From Piscinibacter lacus (GTDB lineage Bacteria > Pseudomonadota > Gammaproteobacteria > Burkholderiales > Burkholderiaceae_C): DNA of 64,000 bases. A program made the translations under genes and the position numbers. Under the pieces are notes generated by a model. The model saw only the letters and a list, made by a program, of their open reading frames with translations. It did no database searches and was not told where the DNA came from. The DNA lies in assembly GCF_016735685.1 (NCBI RefSeq), contig NZ_JAERRA010000001.1, positions 2,170,001 to 2,234,000 on the forward strand. Reading direction: 5' to 3'. Below are positions 8,375-16,800 of this stretch, piece by piece (the stretch's first letter is position 1; every line of letters begins with the position of its first letter).

Positions 8375-8902
8375 TTACCTCTTCTTGTCAGAGATCACCA
8401 GGAACCTGCCCTGCACCGAGACATCGTGATCTGTCATTACGCTTTGCAGCGTCACCGCCACATGATGGAGCAGCTTCAGCTGGTCGCGGGTTCGTCCGTA
8501 GACCTTCATGCAGCTCGCCTGGTGTTCAAGCTTCAACCGCATGACACCGACAAGGGACGCACTGAACAACTTGACCGCCTCGGAAACGCATGCAGTCTCG
8601 TTGTTGAACAGCCCTGCGTCGAGCTTCGGGTTCAACCATAGCCGAAGATGCTTCACCCAAGTATTGGTAGTGCCACCACGGCTGATGACGACTTCACAGA
8701 TTCCGACAGCCACCGACGAGTCAGCGTTGAAGATGCCATAGGCCATCTCGTGACCGTCTTTGTGCTCAGCGTGATCCAGCGCCCAGTCCAGCAGGCGCTC
8801 AACGTCGTGCGGAAAGGTCAGTGTGGCTTCTGCGTCTTCGGACCATGCTTGCTTGGTGGCTTCGTAGGTTGTCTTGTCAAACGTCGTGAATTGCTCGCTC
8901 AT
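8375..8902 (-). CDS. hypothetical protein, first gene of cargo (moron) operon
   Basis: A 175-residue soluble protein without signal peptide or membrane helix. The start at 8902 is set by the ribosome binding site AGGGAGAGG immediately upstream; the longer frame to 9076 runs into unrelated sequence. Visible segments include FPHDVERLLDWALDHAEHKD, GICEVVISRGGTTNTWVKHL and LLHHVAVTLQSV, with an alternating beta/alpha pattern that could be a small enzyme fold such as GNAT, but no diagnostic motif is convincing. Its codon use is less GC-extreme than the surrounding late genes, and it has its own terminator unit, both signs of independent acquisition and expression in the lysogen. Function unknown. 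Confidence 0.7.
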   Translation of the reverse strand: MSEQFTTFDKTTYEATKQAWSEDAEATLTFPHDVERLLDWALDHAEHKDGHEMAYGIFNADSSVAVGICEVVISRGGTTNTWVKHLRLWLNPKLDAGLFNNETACVSEAVKLFSASLVGVMRLKLEHQASCMKVYGRTRDQLKLLHHVAVTLQSVMTDHDVSVQGRFLVISDKKR

Positions 8903-9202
8903 GCCTCTCCCTGTTGTTCGTCGATCTTTTGACGTGTAATGTGCCCAATCTATTAGCATTACGCAAGATAACCGCACCAGCCTCCGCTGGCTAGCCGTCG
9001 GGTCGCCGTCTCGATTACGCGCTGGGCGGCCTCGGGCAGGACGCTGGCGGCTCCCGCAGCGCCAGCAGCCCAGCACCTCGCCGAAGCCTCACCAACGGTA
9101 GCCTACCAGCCGCCGCATTGGGCGGGCTAGCGTGGCGCTGGATGGCGACGAATCGACGGGCTTGCCGTCGTCCGCCCAGCGCTTGATGCCGTCGCAGCCC
9201 AT
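8903..9202. other. gene-poor junction between cargo operon and duplicated lysis fragment
   Basis: No convincing gene. The first about 80 bp upstream of the cargo operon are AT-richer than the surroundings and must hold its promoter (minus strand TTGCGT with weak downstream hexamers), but I cannot fix the -10. The segment 9092-9206 on the minus strand has an open stretch of about 38 codons (VMGCDGIKRWADDGKPVD...) with no start signal or recognised family; it may be a gene remnant carried with the recombination. Confidence 0.4.
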
Positions 9203-9290
9203 CACCCGCACACGGCCGTGCCCGCAGCTCGATCAGCCACTGCCCAGGCACCTCGCCCGACAGGGTGCAGGCGGAGCCCAGGTCCGGCCG
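9203..9290 (-). repeat. duplicated endolysin C-terminal segment (copy of 10025-10112)
   Basis: 88 bp aligning without gaps to 10025-10112, with 7 mismatches counted by eye (about 92% identity), offset 822 bp. In the endolysin gene this segment encodes GEVPGQWLVELRARPCAG. Here it is fused to the end of the o-spanin gene and is read in a different frame. Confidence 0.85.
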
Positions 9291-9586
9291 CCCGGCGCCT
9301 CAACGCACGCCCTCACCACCGCCTCCAGCTCGGACTGATACGCCCGCCGTTGGATCCGCTCAGCCAGCAGCGCCCGCACCGCCTCGATCAGCCCCGGCTC
9401 GGCCGGCAGGCCTTCGGTGGCCCAGGCCGGCGGCGGGGGCACGGCCACGGTGCAGGGCACGGGCACCGGCACGCGCACTTCGACCGTCTGCACCGACGGC
9501 GGCACCGCGGCCGGCGGGGCCGCGCAGCCGGCGGTCAGCAGGGCGGCCAGGGCGGTGGCGGGCAGGGTCAGGCGGTGGCGGCTCAT
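9233..9586 (-). CDS. Rz1-like outer-membrane spanin lipoprotein with an altered C-terminus
   Basis: A 117-residue lipoprotein: residues 1-20 are a signal peptide ending in the lipobox LTAG-C (C21), so it is lipidated and sorted to the outer membrane, where it pairs with the inner-membrane spanin to fuse the membranes at lysis. It is proline-rich after the lipobox (AAPPAAVPPS, VPVPVP). The ATG at 9586 overlaps the i-spanin stop as ATGA. Residues 101-117 (RTWAPPAPCRARCLGSG) are not native: they come from reading a duplicated piece of the endolysin gene out of frame. The pseudogene copy at 7924-8104 suggests the ancestral end was EAPGGVE. Confidence 0.78.
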   Translation of the reverse strand: MSRHRLTLPATALAALLTAGCAAPPAAVPPSVQTVEVRVPVPVPCTVAVPPPPAWATEGLPAEPGLIEAVRALLAERIQRRAYQSELEAVVRACVEAPGGRTWAPPAPCRARCLGSG

Positions 9587-9975
9587 CGGGCAAGCTCCTC
9601 GCGGATCAAGTCGAGCGCCGCCCCGCACTCTTCGCCGGCGGGGGGCGGGGGCAGGCGCAGCAGGCGCTGCACCTGGGCATCGGCCTCGACCCGGCCGCGG
9701 GCGGCTTGCGCGGCCAGGCGGGCAGCTTCGCGCGATCGCGCGGCTGCCGCAGCTTCCACCCGCTGCACCGCCTGGCCAGCAGCCTGCAGGGCGTGCTGCA
9801 GCTGCGCGACGGCGGCGCGCTCGGCCGCCAGCTCGTCGGCGCGCTCGGCCAGGCCCTGGGCCAGGGTGTCGGCGCGGTGGCGGTGTAGCTCGATGCGGGG
9901 GTGCAGCACCCACGCGGCCAGGGCGGCGCCCAGGGCCAGCAGGGCAGCGGCGGCGGCCAGGCGGGGCCAGCTCAT
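9583..9975 (-). CDS. Rz-like inner-membrane spanin
   Basis: A 130-residue protein with one N-terminal transmembrane helix (residues about 5-24, LAAAAALLALGAALAAWVL) and a long periplasmic coiled coil (HRHRADTLAQ through RGRVEADAQV), the layout of i-spanins such as lambda Rz and P2 LysB. It should bridge the periplasm to the lipoprotein encoded next. The start overlaps the endolysin stop by ATGA and its own stop overlaps the Rz1-like start by ATGA, so endolysin, Rz and Rz1 are translated as a coupled chain. The assignment rests on topology and position; the sequence itself is low-complexity Ala/Arg-rich. Confidence 0.78.
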   Translation of the reverse strand: MSWPRLAAAAALLALGAALAAWVLHPRIELHRHRADTLAQGLAERADELAAERAAVAQLQHALQAAGQAVQRVEAAAAARSREAARLAAQAARGRVEADAQVQRLLRLPPPPAGEECGAALDLIREELAR

Positions 9976-10670
9976 CGGGCCGCCCCAGCGTCGGTGCGCG
10001 CCCCCTTGGCGCGCCCGCTCGCGGCACCCGCACACGGCCGCGCCCGCAGCTCGACAAGCCACTGCCCAGGCACCTCGCCAGGCAGGGTGCAGGCGGCGCC
10101 CATGTCCGGCCGGCCACGCGCTTGCAGGCAGGCGGCGGCCTGGGCGTGTTGGCCCGTCCAGTCCAGCCAGTCGGCGCGTCGCACGGCGGCCAGGCCGGGC
10201 TGCCGGCAGCCGGCCTGCCGATCCCAGCGCAGCAGTTGCGCGGCGGCGGCATCGTGCTGACCGGCGCGCAGGTGCTGGGCCAGGGTGCTGGCGCAAGCGC
10301 CGGCCACGCCGACGTTGTACGACCAGCGCACAAGCACATCCCATTCGCGCGGGTACAGCACCGCGGCCGGGCCCAGGCACTCGCGCAGGGCCTGCTGCCG
10401 GGCGTCGGCATCGGCCAGCAGGCTGAGCAGGGCCCGCTCGGGCGTGGTGCGCTCGGCCGGGCGCACGGGCTGGCCGTCCGGGTGGCGGGTCGAGCCGAAG
10501 CCCAGGGTCGAGACACCGGCCGCAGCCTCATGTGGGGTGGCGTGGTAGGCCTCGCCACGGTAGCCCTCGCGCACGGCCAGGCCCACGATGCCAGCGGCGC
10601 TCAGGCTCAGCGCCGCCACACTCACCCGCGCCAACGCAACGCCGCGCTGCAGGGCGCGACGGGCGCTCAT
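9972..10670 (-). CDS. phage lysozyme (GH24-type endolysin) with N-terminal signal-anchor
   Basis: A 232-residue muramidase that degrades host peptidoglycan at lysis. The catalytic region REGYRGEAYHATPHEAAAGV followed by STLGFGST matches the E-x8-...-T/GYGxT layout of the T4/P21 lysozyme family, with the Glu at about residue 35. A hydrophobic segment at residues 12-32 (VALARVSVAALSLSAAGIVGLAV) looks like a SAR-type signal anchor, known from P21 and P1, which would let the enzyme be exported by Sec and released on membrane depolarisation. It starts as ATGA on the holin stop. Its last about 45 residues are proline/arginine-rich and are the part duplicated at 9203-9290. Confidence 0.88.
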   Translation of the reverse strand: MSARRALQRGVALARVSVAALSLSAAGIVGLAVREGYRGEAYHATPHEAAAGVSTLGFGSTRHPDGQPVRPAERTTPERALLSLLADADARQQALRECLGPAAVLYPREWDVLVRWSYNVGVAGACASTLAQHLRAGQHDAAAAQLLRWDRQAGCRQPGLAAVRRADWLDWTGQHAQAAACLQARGRPDMGAACTLPGEVPGQWLVELRARPCAGAASGRAKGARTDAGAAR

Positions 10671-10963
10671 GCCCGGCCCCCGGGGGCGGTGCCGCCCTGC
10701 CCTTCGGCAGCCCGCAGCCGCGCGGCGCTTTCGCGCTCGGCGCGCTGGTGCTCCTTGTGCCGGTAGTACCAGTTGATGCCCTGCGCCACCACGGTGCCGA
10801 TCAGGGCGACGGCCAGGCCGCCGAAGGCTGCCAGGTCGGTGGCCGTCAGGCCGCCGAAGACGGCCACGGTGGCGCCGGCATGGCTCGTCTTGCTGGCCGC
10901 GCTGCCCACGGCCAGCAGGGCGGCGGTGCGGCCAGGCGGATGAGCGCTCGAATCGTCTTGCAT
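10667..10963 (-). CDS. holin-like small membrane protein
   Basis: 98 residues with a hydrophobic helix at about residues 43-65 (LAAFGGLAVALIGTVVAQGINWYYR) followed by a strongly charged, basic C-terminus (RHKEHQRAERESAARLR), and a possible weaker segment near residues 14-22. This is the pattern of class II/III phage holins, which permeabilise or depolarise the inner membrane to time lysis. Position directly upstream of the endolysin with an ATGA overlap supports the call. With a SAR endolysin it could act as a pinholin. Identified from topology and context only. Confidence 0.72.
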   Translation of the reverse strand: MQDDSSAHPPGRTAALLAVGSAASKTSHAGATVAVFGGLTATDLAAFGGLAVALIGTVVAQGINWYYRHKEHQRAERESAARLRAAEGQGGTAPGGRA

Positions 10964-11002
10964 GATTGGGTCGGGTCGTTGCGGTGATCAGCGCGCGTCG
11001 GG

Positions 11003-11221
11003 TTACGGCGTCCCGCCGTAACCATCAGGGGTCGACAGAGACAGATCTGCAAAGCCAGAAAGCTGCTCATCCGTCAGCACATCGGCGGGCAGCTCATCCA
11101 TGCGCTTGAAAGCAACGCCGGCCGGAACCACCAGCGCGATCACCGCAGCATCTGACACCCCCGACCCAGTTGCGACAACAGCCACTTGCCCGGCCGCTTG
11201 GCGAAATATGATGATCGACAT
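11003..11221 (-). CDS. small conserved tail-end protein of unknown function
   Basis: 72 residues, starting MSIIIFRQAAGQVAVVATGS and ending TPDGYGGTP. Short proteins starting MSIIIYR.. are common between tail-fibre genes and the lysis cassette in siphoviruses of proteobacteria; their role is not known, possibly fibre assembly. It lies 9 nt beyond the fibre-type gene 11231-12391 and belongs to the same leftward transcript. No membrane segment or motif is visible. Confidence 0.6.
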   Translation of the reverse strand: MSIIIFRQAAGQVAVVATGSGVSDAAVIALVVPAGVAFKRMDELPADVLTDEQLSGFADLSLSTPDGYGGTP

Positions 11222-11230
11222 CGCGGGTCC

Positions 11231-12391
11231 TTAAACAATTGCCGAAACGCTGAACCAGGTCGGATCGTCGACCGACTGACCGTGCTGAATCACCACCCGA
11301 ACCGAGCTGGCAGTCATCGTCGGGCCAGCCGTAGAGCCGGCCACGTTGATGATCCAGTCGTTGTTGCTGTCACCGCGGTTGCATGCCAGAGCAAGCGCAT
11401 AGCGCTCGAAGGGCATGGGGACCGACCACAGCACGTCATAGACGCCTGCCGAGACCCGCGTCACGCTGAAAACGTTGCGGCTTGATCCATGAAGCGCAGG
11501 GGTCACGCCCGAGATGTTGACCACCGCCATCGCACGCGCGGCGTAGGCCGGCGCATCCCCAAGCGACCCAGCCAATCGCAGCGCGGTCACGTTGCTCAAC
11601 CCCGCACCATTGCCCGTCAGCACCCCGTCCGCCCCCACCGTCAGCGGGGTGGCCGGCGCCACGAAGTCGGTGCCGTTGCTCGATCGCTGGATGCGCAGCG
11701 CATTGCCCTCCAGCAGCACGCGCCACAGGCCGGCGGTGCCGGCCTGGTCGGTTTCGTGCAGGGTCAGCTCGGGCGCCTCGGCCTCGGCATCGAAGCCGGC
11801 GAACTTGGCGCGGCCGCTGCCCGTCACGCCCGTCAGCTGGGTGTAGCTGCCCTGCAGCCGCGCATTGGGCAGCACGCCCGTGGTGATGTTGCCGGCGTCC
11901 AGGCCGGTGGCCGGGGCCACGGCCATGCTCAGGCCCCAGCTGGCGTGCGTGCCGCTGCCCGCCACCTGCTGCACATTGAGCACCAGCAGGCCCGTGCTGC
12001 TGTTGTAGCTGACCACCTGCCCCACCATGAAGTTGGCCGGCGCGGCCAGGGCCGTGGCCACCAGCCACTGGCCCACCGGCCAGGCCCGGCCGCCCTGGCT
12101 GGCGAAGGTGCGGTTGCCGGTGCCGATGCTGACGCTGCTGGTGCTGACGCCGGTCAGGAACTGCGCTTGCAGCGCCGCCAGGGCCGCGTTGGTCTGGTCG
12201 ATGAATCGGGGGAGCTCGCGGGCCATCTGCGCGGCGTCATTGGCGAATGCGTCCAGGTTGCGGGGGTCGGGGCGGGTGGTGAATTGGTCCATGACGTAGA
12301 AGGTGCCAGGGGTTGCGGGGGCCGTGCTGACGACAAGCGCCAGGCCCAGGCCGGTGGCCTGCAGGCCGGTGGGGTGAAGGCCGGTGCTCAT
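11231..12391 (-). CDS. putative tail fibre/receptor-binding structural protein
   Basis: 386 residues. The start is taken at MSTGLHPTGLQATGL (12391); the frame is open further upstream, but that is the shadow of the next gene. The N-terminal Leu/Gly-rich STGL-PTGL repeat is shared with the head-tail connector at 21402. The middle has VSYNSSTGLLVLNVQQVAGSGTHASW and ITTGVLPNARLQGSY, repeat units typical of fibre shafts, and the end (about residues 270-386) is a beta-rich head (VSAGVYDVLWSVPMPFERYALALACN). Position last in the tail module supports a host-recognition role. It has no visible Shine-Dalgarno; translation may be coupled to the upstream gene 39 nt away. Confidence 0.68.
   Translation of the reverse strand: MSTGLHPTGLQATGLGLALVVSTAPATPGTFYVMDQFTTRPDPRNLDAFANDAAQMARELPRFIDQTNAALAALQAQFLTGVSTSSVSIGTGNRTFASQGGRAWPVGQWLVATALAAPANFMVGQVVSYNSSTGLLVLNVQQVAGSGTHASWGLSMAVAPATGLDAGNITTGVLPNARLQGSYTQLTGVTGSGRAKFAGFDAEAEAPELTLHETDQAGTAGLWRVLLEGNALRIQRSSNGTDFVAPATPLTVGADGVLTGNGAGLSNVTALRLAGSLGDAPAYAARAMAVVNISGVTPALHGSSRNVFSVTRVSAGVYDVLWSVPMPFERYALALACNRGDSNNDWIINVAGSTAGPTMTASSVRVVIQHGQSVDDPTWFSVSAIV
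12350..12391 (-). repeat. shared 5' coding module (copy of 21723-21764)
   Basis: The first about 15 codons of the gene at 12391 closely match those of the gene at 21764 at the DNA level, ending on the plus strand in AAGGCCGGTGCTCAT in both. It encodes MSTGL-x-PTGL-xx-TGL in two otherwise unrelated proteins. Confidence 0.65.
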
Positions 12392-12429
12392 GCGGTGAGG
12401 CTTGGGGTGTTGGGGGTGGGGTTGATGGC

Positions 12430-13854
12430 TTACGCCAGGGTCTCGAAGCGGCAGCTCACCAGGTGCAGGCCGGGGCTGGGGAACACGCGGCGCGCGTCCT
12501 CGAACCAGCCCAGGCCCAGGGTGCTGGGGTAAGCCTCGGAAGCCAGCACCATCACCGGCTTGCCGCGCAGTGAGTCGATGCGATCGATCAGCGCATCGCT
12601 GCGCGCGGCGGGCACTTGCAGCGTCATGCGGTTGCTGTTGGTGCCCGGGCCCGGTTCCAGGCGCGTCACGCCAAAGCGGTCGGTCACGCGGGCGCTGAAG
12701 TCCTTGAGGCCTTGATCCAGCCCGTAGAGCGTGCCCCAGCCCTCGTGCACCGCGCCCACGCCCAGCGCGCCGATGCTCACCGGGCCCACGCCGTACAGCG
12801 TCACCTCCAGGTGCGTGTTGGTCAGGGGCAGCAGGCGAAGATCCACCGCCCGCTTGTCCGGGTTGATCGGCTGGGCGAAGAAGGTCAGCCAGTCCGTCAC
12901 ATCGGGCCGGCGAATCAGGTTGATCGTGCGGGCATACAGGGTGGCCGGCTGGAAGGGCTGCGGCTCCACGGTGCGGCCCACCATCACCTGCGCCACGCGC
13001 ACGCCGGCCACGCCGTCGCCCGGCGCGTCGAAGGCGGGGGGCAGGCGGCAGCTCGGCCGCACGCGGGGCACCACGCTGCCCGTCAGCGTGCTGATGTTGC
13101 CGATGCTCAGGCGCACCCAGCCGTCCTCCAGCTCCACCGCGTCGAACATCACGCCGGCCTGGCCGGTGCCCGGGCTTTGGATCACAAGGGCCCGGGCCTC
13201 GGTGTCCCACTCGATCACCGGGCCGCTGCCGTTCTTCACCACCACGCCCAGGCGCAGGCGCGGCGTGCCCTCGGCCCGCATCTCGCAGCTGGCGCTGAAA
13301 AGCTCGCCCTCTTGCAGGCCGGGCAGCATCTCGTCCAGGTAGTGCGCCACCGGCTCGGTGTTGGCCACCAGGGTCACGGCCGTCAAGCTGCCATCGCGCG
13401 CCTGGGCTGGGGTGGGCGGCAGCAGGCCCACGGGCAGCCAGCCGGCGGCCCGCAGGTCCAGGGGGTTGCGCACCAGGTTGGCGGATGCATCGGCCTCGCG
13501 CTGCACGATGTTCACCTCCGCGCCGCGCAGCTCCACCAGGCCCAGGCCACGCACTACACCCGGGGCCAGCGTCACGCGGATCAGGTCCTGCGCGGTGGTG
13601 CGCGTGCCGCTGCGGGCGTCGAACATGGCCCAGCGGTTGGTCGGGCCCACCAGCGCCCAGCCGTCTGGGTCGGCCTCGGGCGGCGCGGTGCTTGGGCCGT
13701 CCAGCAGGCGCTCGTACACCTCATGCCGTTCGGGGCGGTGCACGCGGTCCAGCGCGGCGTAGGTGCCCGGCGCCCAGGCGGGGCTCGGGTCCTCGGGCAC
13801 GCTGCTGGCCACCAGGCGTGCGTCGGTGATGGGGGTCAGCTCGATCAGCTTCAT
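12430..13854 (-). CDS. phage tail tip/baseplate-associated structural protein
   Basis: 474 residues; I do not recognise a named family. It starts at MKLIELTPITDARLVASSVPEDP, with WAPGTYAALDRVHRPERHEVYERL near residue 30, the tryptophan/tyrosine pattern of small carbohydrate-binding repeats found in phage tail proteins. The body (residues about 100-300) resembles a beta-sandwich (ELFSASCEMRAEGTPRLRLGV, VELEDGWVRLSIGNIS). The ATG at 13854 overlaps the tape-measure stop as ATGA. Placed between tape measure and fibre gene, it is in the slot of distal tail/tip proteins of siphoviruses. Function is inferred from order. Confidence 0.65.
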   Translation of the reverse strand: MKLIELTPITDARLVASSVPEDPSPAWAPGTYAALDRVHRPERHEVYERLLDGPSTAPPEADPDGWALVGPTNRWAMFDARSGTRTTAQDLIRVTLAPGVVRGLGLVELRGAEVNIVQREADASANLVRNPLDLRAAGWLPVGLLPPTPAQARDGSLTAVTLVANTEPVAHYLDEMLPGLQEGELFSASCEMRAEGTPRLRLGVVVKNGSGPVIEWDTEARALVIQSPGTGQAGVMFDAVELEDGWVRLSIGNISTLTGSVVPRVRPSCRLPPAFDAPGDGVAGVRVAQVMVGRTVEPQPFQPATLYARTINLIRRPDVTDWLTFFAQPINPDKRAVDLRLLPLTNTHLEVTLYGVGPVSIGALGVGAVHEGWGTLYGLDQGLKDFSARVTDRFGVTRLEPGPGTNSNRMTLQVPAARSDALIDRIDSLRGKPVMVLASEAYPSTLGLGWFEDARRVFPSPGLHLVSCRFETLA

Positions 13855-16800
13855 GGCGCGGCGGTCTTCGTGGTGATGGGCCGGGCACCCACGGCGGCAT
13901 CGCGCAGGGTGTCGGCGGTGTCGCGGGTGTGCAGCCACACGCCCACCAGCGGCTGCATCAGCTCGCGCACGGCGGCTTCCAGGCTGGCCACGCGCTCGGC
14001 CAGGCGCTCGGCCTGGGCGGCGGCTTGTGCAGGCGCCTGCGGCGGGGCCAGCATCTGGGCGGTTTGGGCCGCGGTCCAGTAGCGGGCGGGGCCGGTGGCC
14101 TCCAGCTCGGGGCCGCGCTCACCCACCAGGCGCAGGCCACCCGCGTGCATGCCGCCGGCCGCGAAGGCGGGCACCTCCACGCCCAGCAGGCCCAGCGTGC
14201 CCTCCAGCGCGCTGCGCAGGTAGGCGCGCTGCCGCGCCACTTCCAGGGCCGACACGGCGCTGGCCGTGGTGGCTTGCTCCAGGGCGCGGCTGATCTCGGG
14301 CAGGCGCTCCAGCGCGCTGCGGTCGCCGGCGCGGGCTTGCGCATTGGTCAGGGCAAAGCGGGCCTGCAGCTCGGTGCTGCTCTGATCGTCCAGCGTGGTG
14401 CCGCCGCGCAGGCGCTGCACCTCGGCCAGCACGCCGCCGGCAGCCTGCTGCGTGGCGCTGGTCACCTGGGCAAAGGCATCGCTCAGGCCCAGCAGCCCCA
14501 CCAGCAGGCGCTGCTGCGCCTCGTCGGCCGGGTCCAGCGCCTGCACCAGCGCGCGCAGGCTGGCGGTGCTGGTCAAGGCGCCTGCGCCGGTGCCGGCCAG
14601 CGCATCGGCCATGGCATCGAGCTGGCCCGCCAGCGCGGCCGGCAGGCCCTGCCCATCGGCCAGGCTGGCCAGGCTTTCGCCCAGGCGCTTGCGGGCCAGG
14701 GCCTCGCGCTCGGCGCTGCTGTAGGTGGCACCCACGAAGGCATCCAGCCCGGCCTGCAGCTGCTGCAAGCCGCCAGCGTATTCGGCCAAGCTCAGCACCT
14801 GAGCCTCCGTCAGCTCGGCGAGGTTGCTGCTGGGCAGCGCGCGCAGCGCCTGCGCCATACCCATGATCTGCGCGATGGTGCCGGCAGCAGCTTGCAGGGC
14901 CTCCGCGCCTTGGCTGGCGTCCACTGCGTCCAGGATCTCCTGCGCCCAGGCGGGCAAGCCTGCCTTGCGCAAGGCCTCGACGATGGCACCCCCGGCCCGG
15001 TCAGCAAAGGCGGCGAAGGCCTTGGCCGGGTCGTCCTCGCCCGTCTTGAAGACGATGTTGCTATCGCCCAGCACGATGTTGCCGCTGGCCTTTTCGCCGT
15101 TGGCCCGGAAGCCGATGGTGAGCGCCTGAGCCTCTCGGCCGAAGCGCTGGGCCAGGTCGGCATAGGTGCCGTACAGCGCCTCGGCCAGGGTCTTCGCAGC
15201 GCTGTCCAGCTCATCGCTGCGGCGCTTGGTGTAGTCCTCGAATCCGACCTGGCTGCGGGTCAGCCCAGACTCAGCAAAGAAGGCCCGGTCCGTGGGCCGG
15301 CGGCCCTGGCCGGCGGCGTTGATGGTGTAGGCCGCGCCGACGTTGTACGGGTCGTCGCTGCCGATCAGCCCGCCCAGCGTCTGGCCGATCAAGCCGCCGG
15401 CCAGCGCACCCAGCGGGCCCGCCAGCGAGCCGATGTAGGTGCCCGCCGCGCCCAGCGCCGCGCCCTTCACGTCGCCGCTCAGCAGGCTGGCGATGCTGCC
15501 CAGGTAAGGCGCCACCGAGCCCGCGGCCTGCCCCAGCTGGAACAGGCTGCTGGTGGCATCCGCAATGCCGCCCAGGCCCTGCTGCAGGCCCTGGCCGATG
15601 CCGGAGAAGAAGCTGCCACCGCCGGCGAAGCCCGCCTCCGTCAGGAAGCTGCTGAAGCCGCTGACGCTGCCCAGCAGCGAGGCATTGCCCGCATCGAGCG
15701 CGGCGCCCGGGTTGCTGATCAGCCGGGCCAGCCCGGCCAGGTCACCCAGCCCGCCCAGGCCGCCGCCGCCCACGCCGGTGCTGGCCGAGGCGACGCCCGG
15801 CAGCCCCAGCGCGCCGCCCAGGGCGCCCCCCACGGCGCGCACCACCGGCTGCAGCACCAGGCCGCGGAAGTAGCTGCGCAGCAGCTCGCCCGCGCCCTTG
15901 CCGCCGTTGACGATGGCATCGGCCAGGCTCTGGCCCAGCTGGTCGTAGGTGCGCTGCCAGGCGGCGGCCTCGTCGCGGCGCAGCTGCTCGTTCACCCGGC
16001 CCACCTCGGCGGCGCGGTCCAGCTCGTCCTGCCGGCCGGCGCCGGCCACGCGGGCGGCGGCCAGGTCGCGCAGGGCCTGCGCCTGGCGGCGGTACTCGGC
16101 CGCAATGGCGGGGTCGATGCCGTCGGCAATGGTGGCCAGGCGGTCCTGCTCGGCGGCGGCGTCCAGGATGCGGCGCTCTTCCAGCCGCACCAGGGCCATG
16201 CCGCTCAGGCCCAGCGCCTCGTTGGCTTGCAGCTGCTGGCGCACCTGGGCCTCCAGCGCGGCGGCCTCGGCCTGCAGCTGGTCCACGCGGTTGGCCCGGC
16301 CGTCGATGCCGGCGGCGGTCAGCTCGCGCTCGGCCGCGGCCAGGCGCTCGGTCTCGATCACCTGGTAGGCCTTGGCCAGGGTGAGCTGCCGCGTGCCCTC
16401 GGTGGCCAGGGTGTAGGCATCGCTGCCCAGGTAGTCGGCCAGCAGCTTCTGCGCGGCGCTGAGGCTGCCGGTTTGCTGCGTGGCCTGCTGCTCGATCTCC
16501 AGCAGCCGGGCCCAGGTGTCGGCGTAGCCCTGCGCGGCCTCGCGGGCTTCGCGCAGGGCGTCGGCGGCCTGGCGCTTGGCGTCGGCAGTGAGGGCGGGGC
16601 TGGCGGGCCCATCGGTGTTGACCTCTCCGATTGACGGTTTGCCAGCCGCGCTCAGTCCAAGCTCCGTGCGGCGGAACTGCTCCCGACTCCGCTCGTCTTC
16701 TTCGCGCCGCCGCGCGTACAGGCGCGCAAGCCGTGCCTCGGCAACCATCAGCTCCTGCTGACCCACGCCCACGGTATTGAAGAACACCTTGTTGCCAGGG

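Noticed and set aside
13929..16634. 901-codon plus-strand frame opposite the tape measure gene
   Set aside because: Low-complexity QA/GR-rich shadow of the tape measure; no ribosome binding site or family features.
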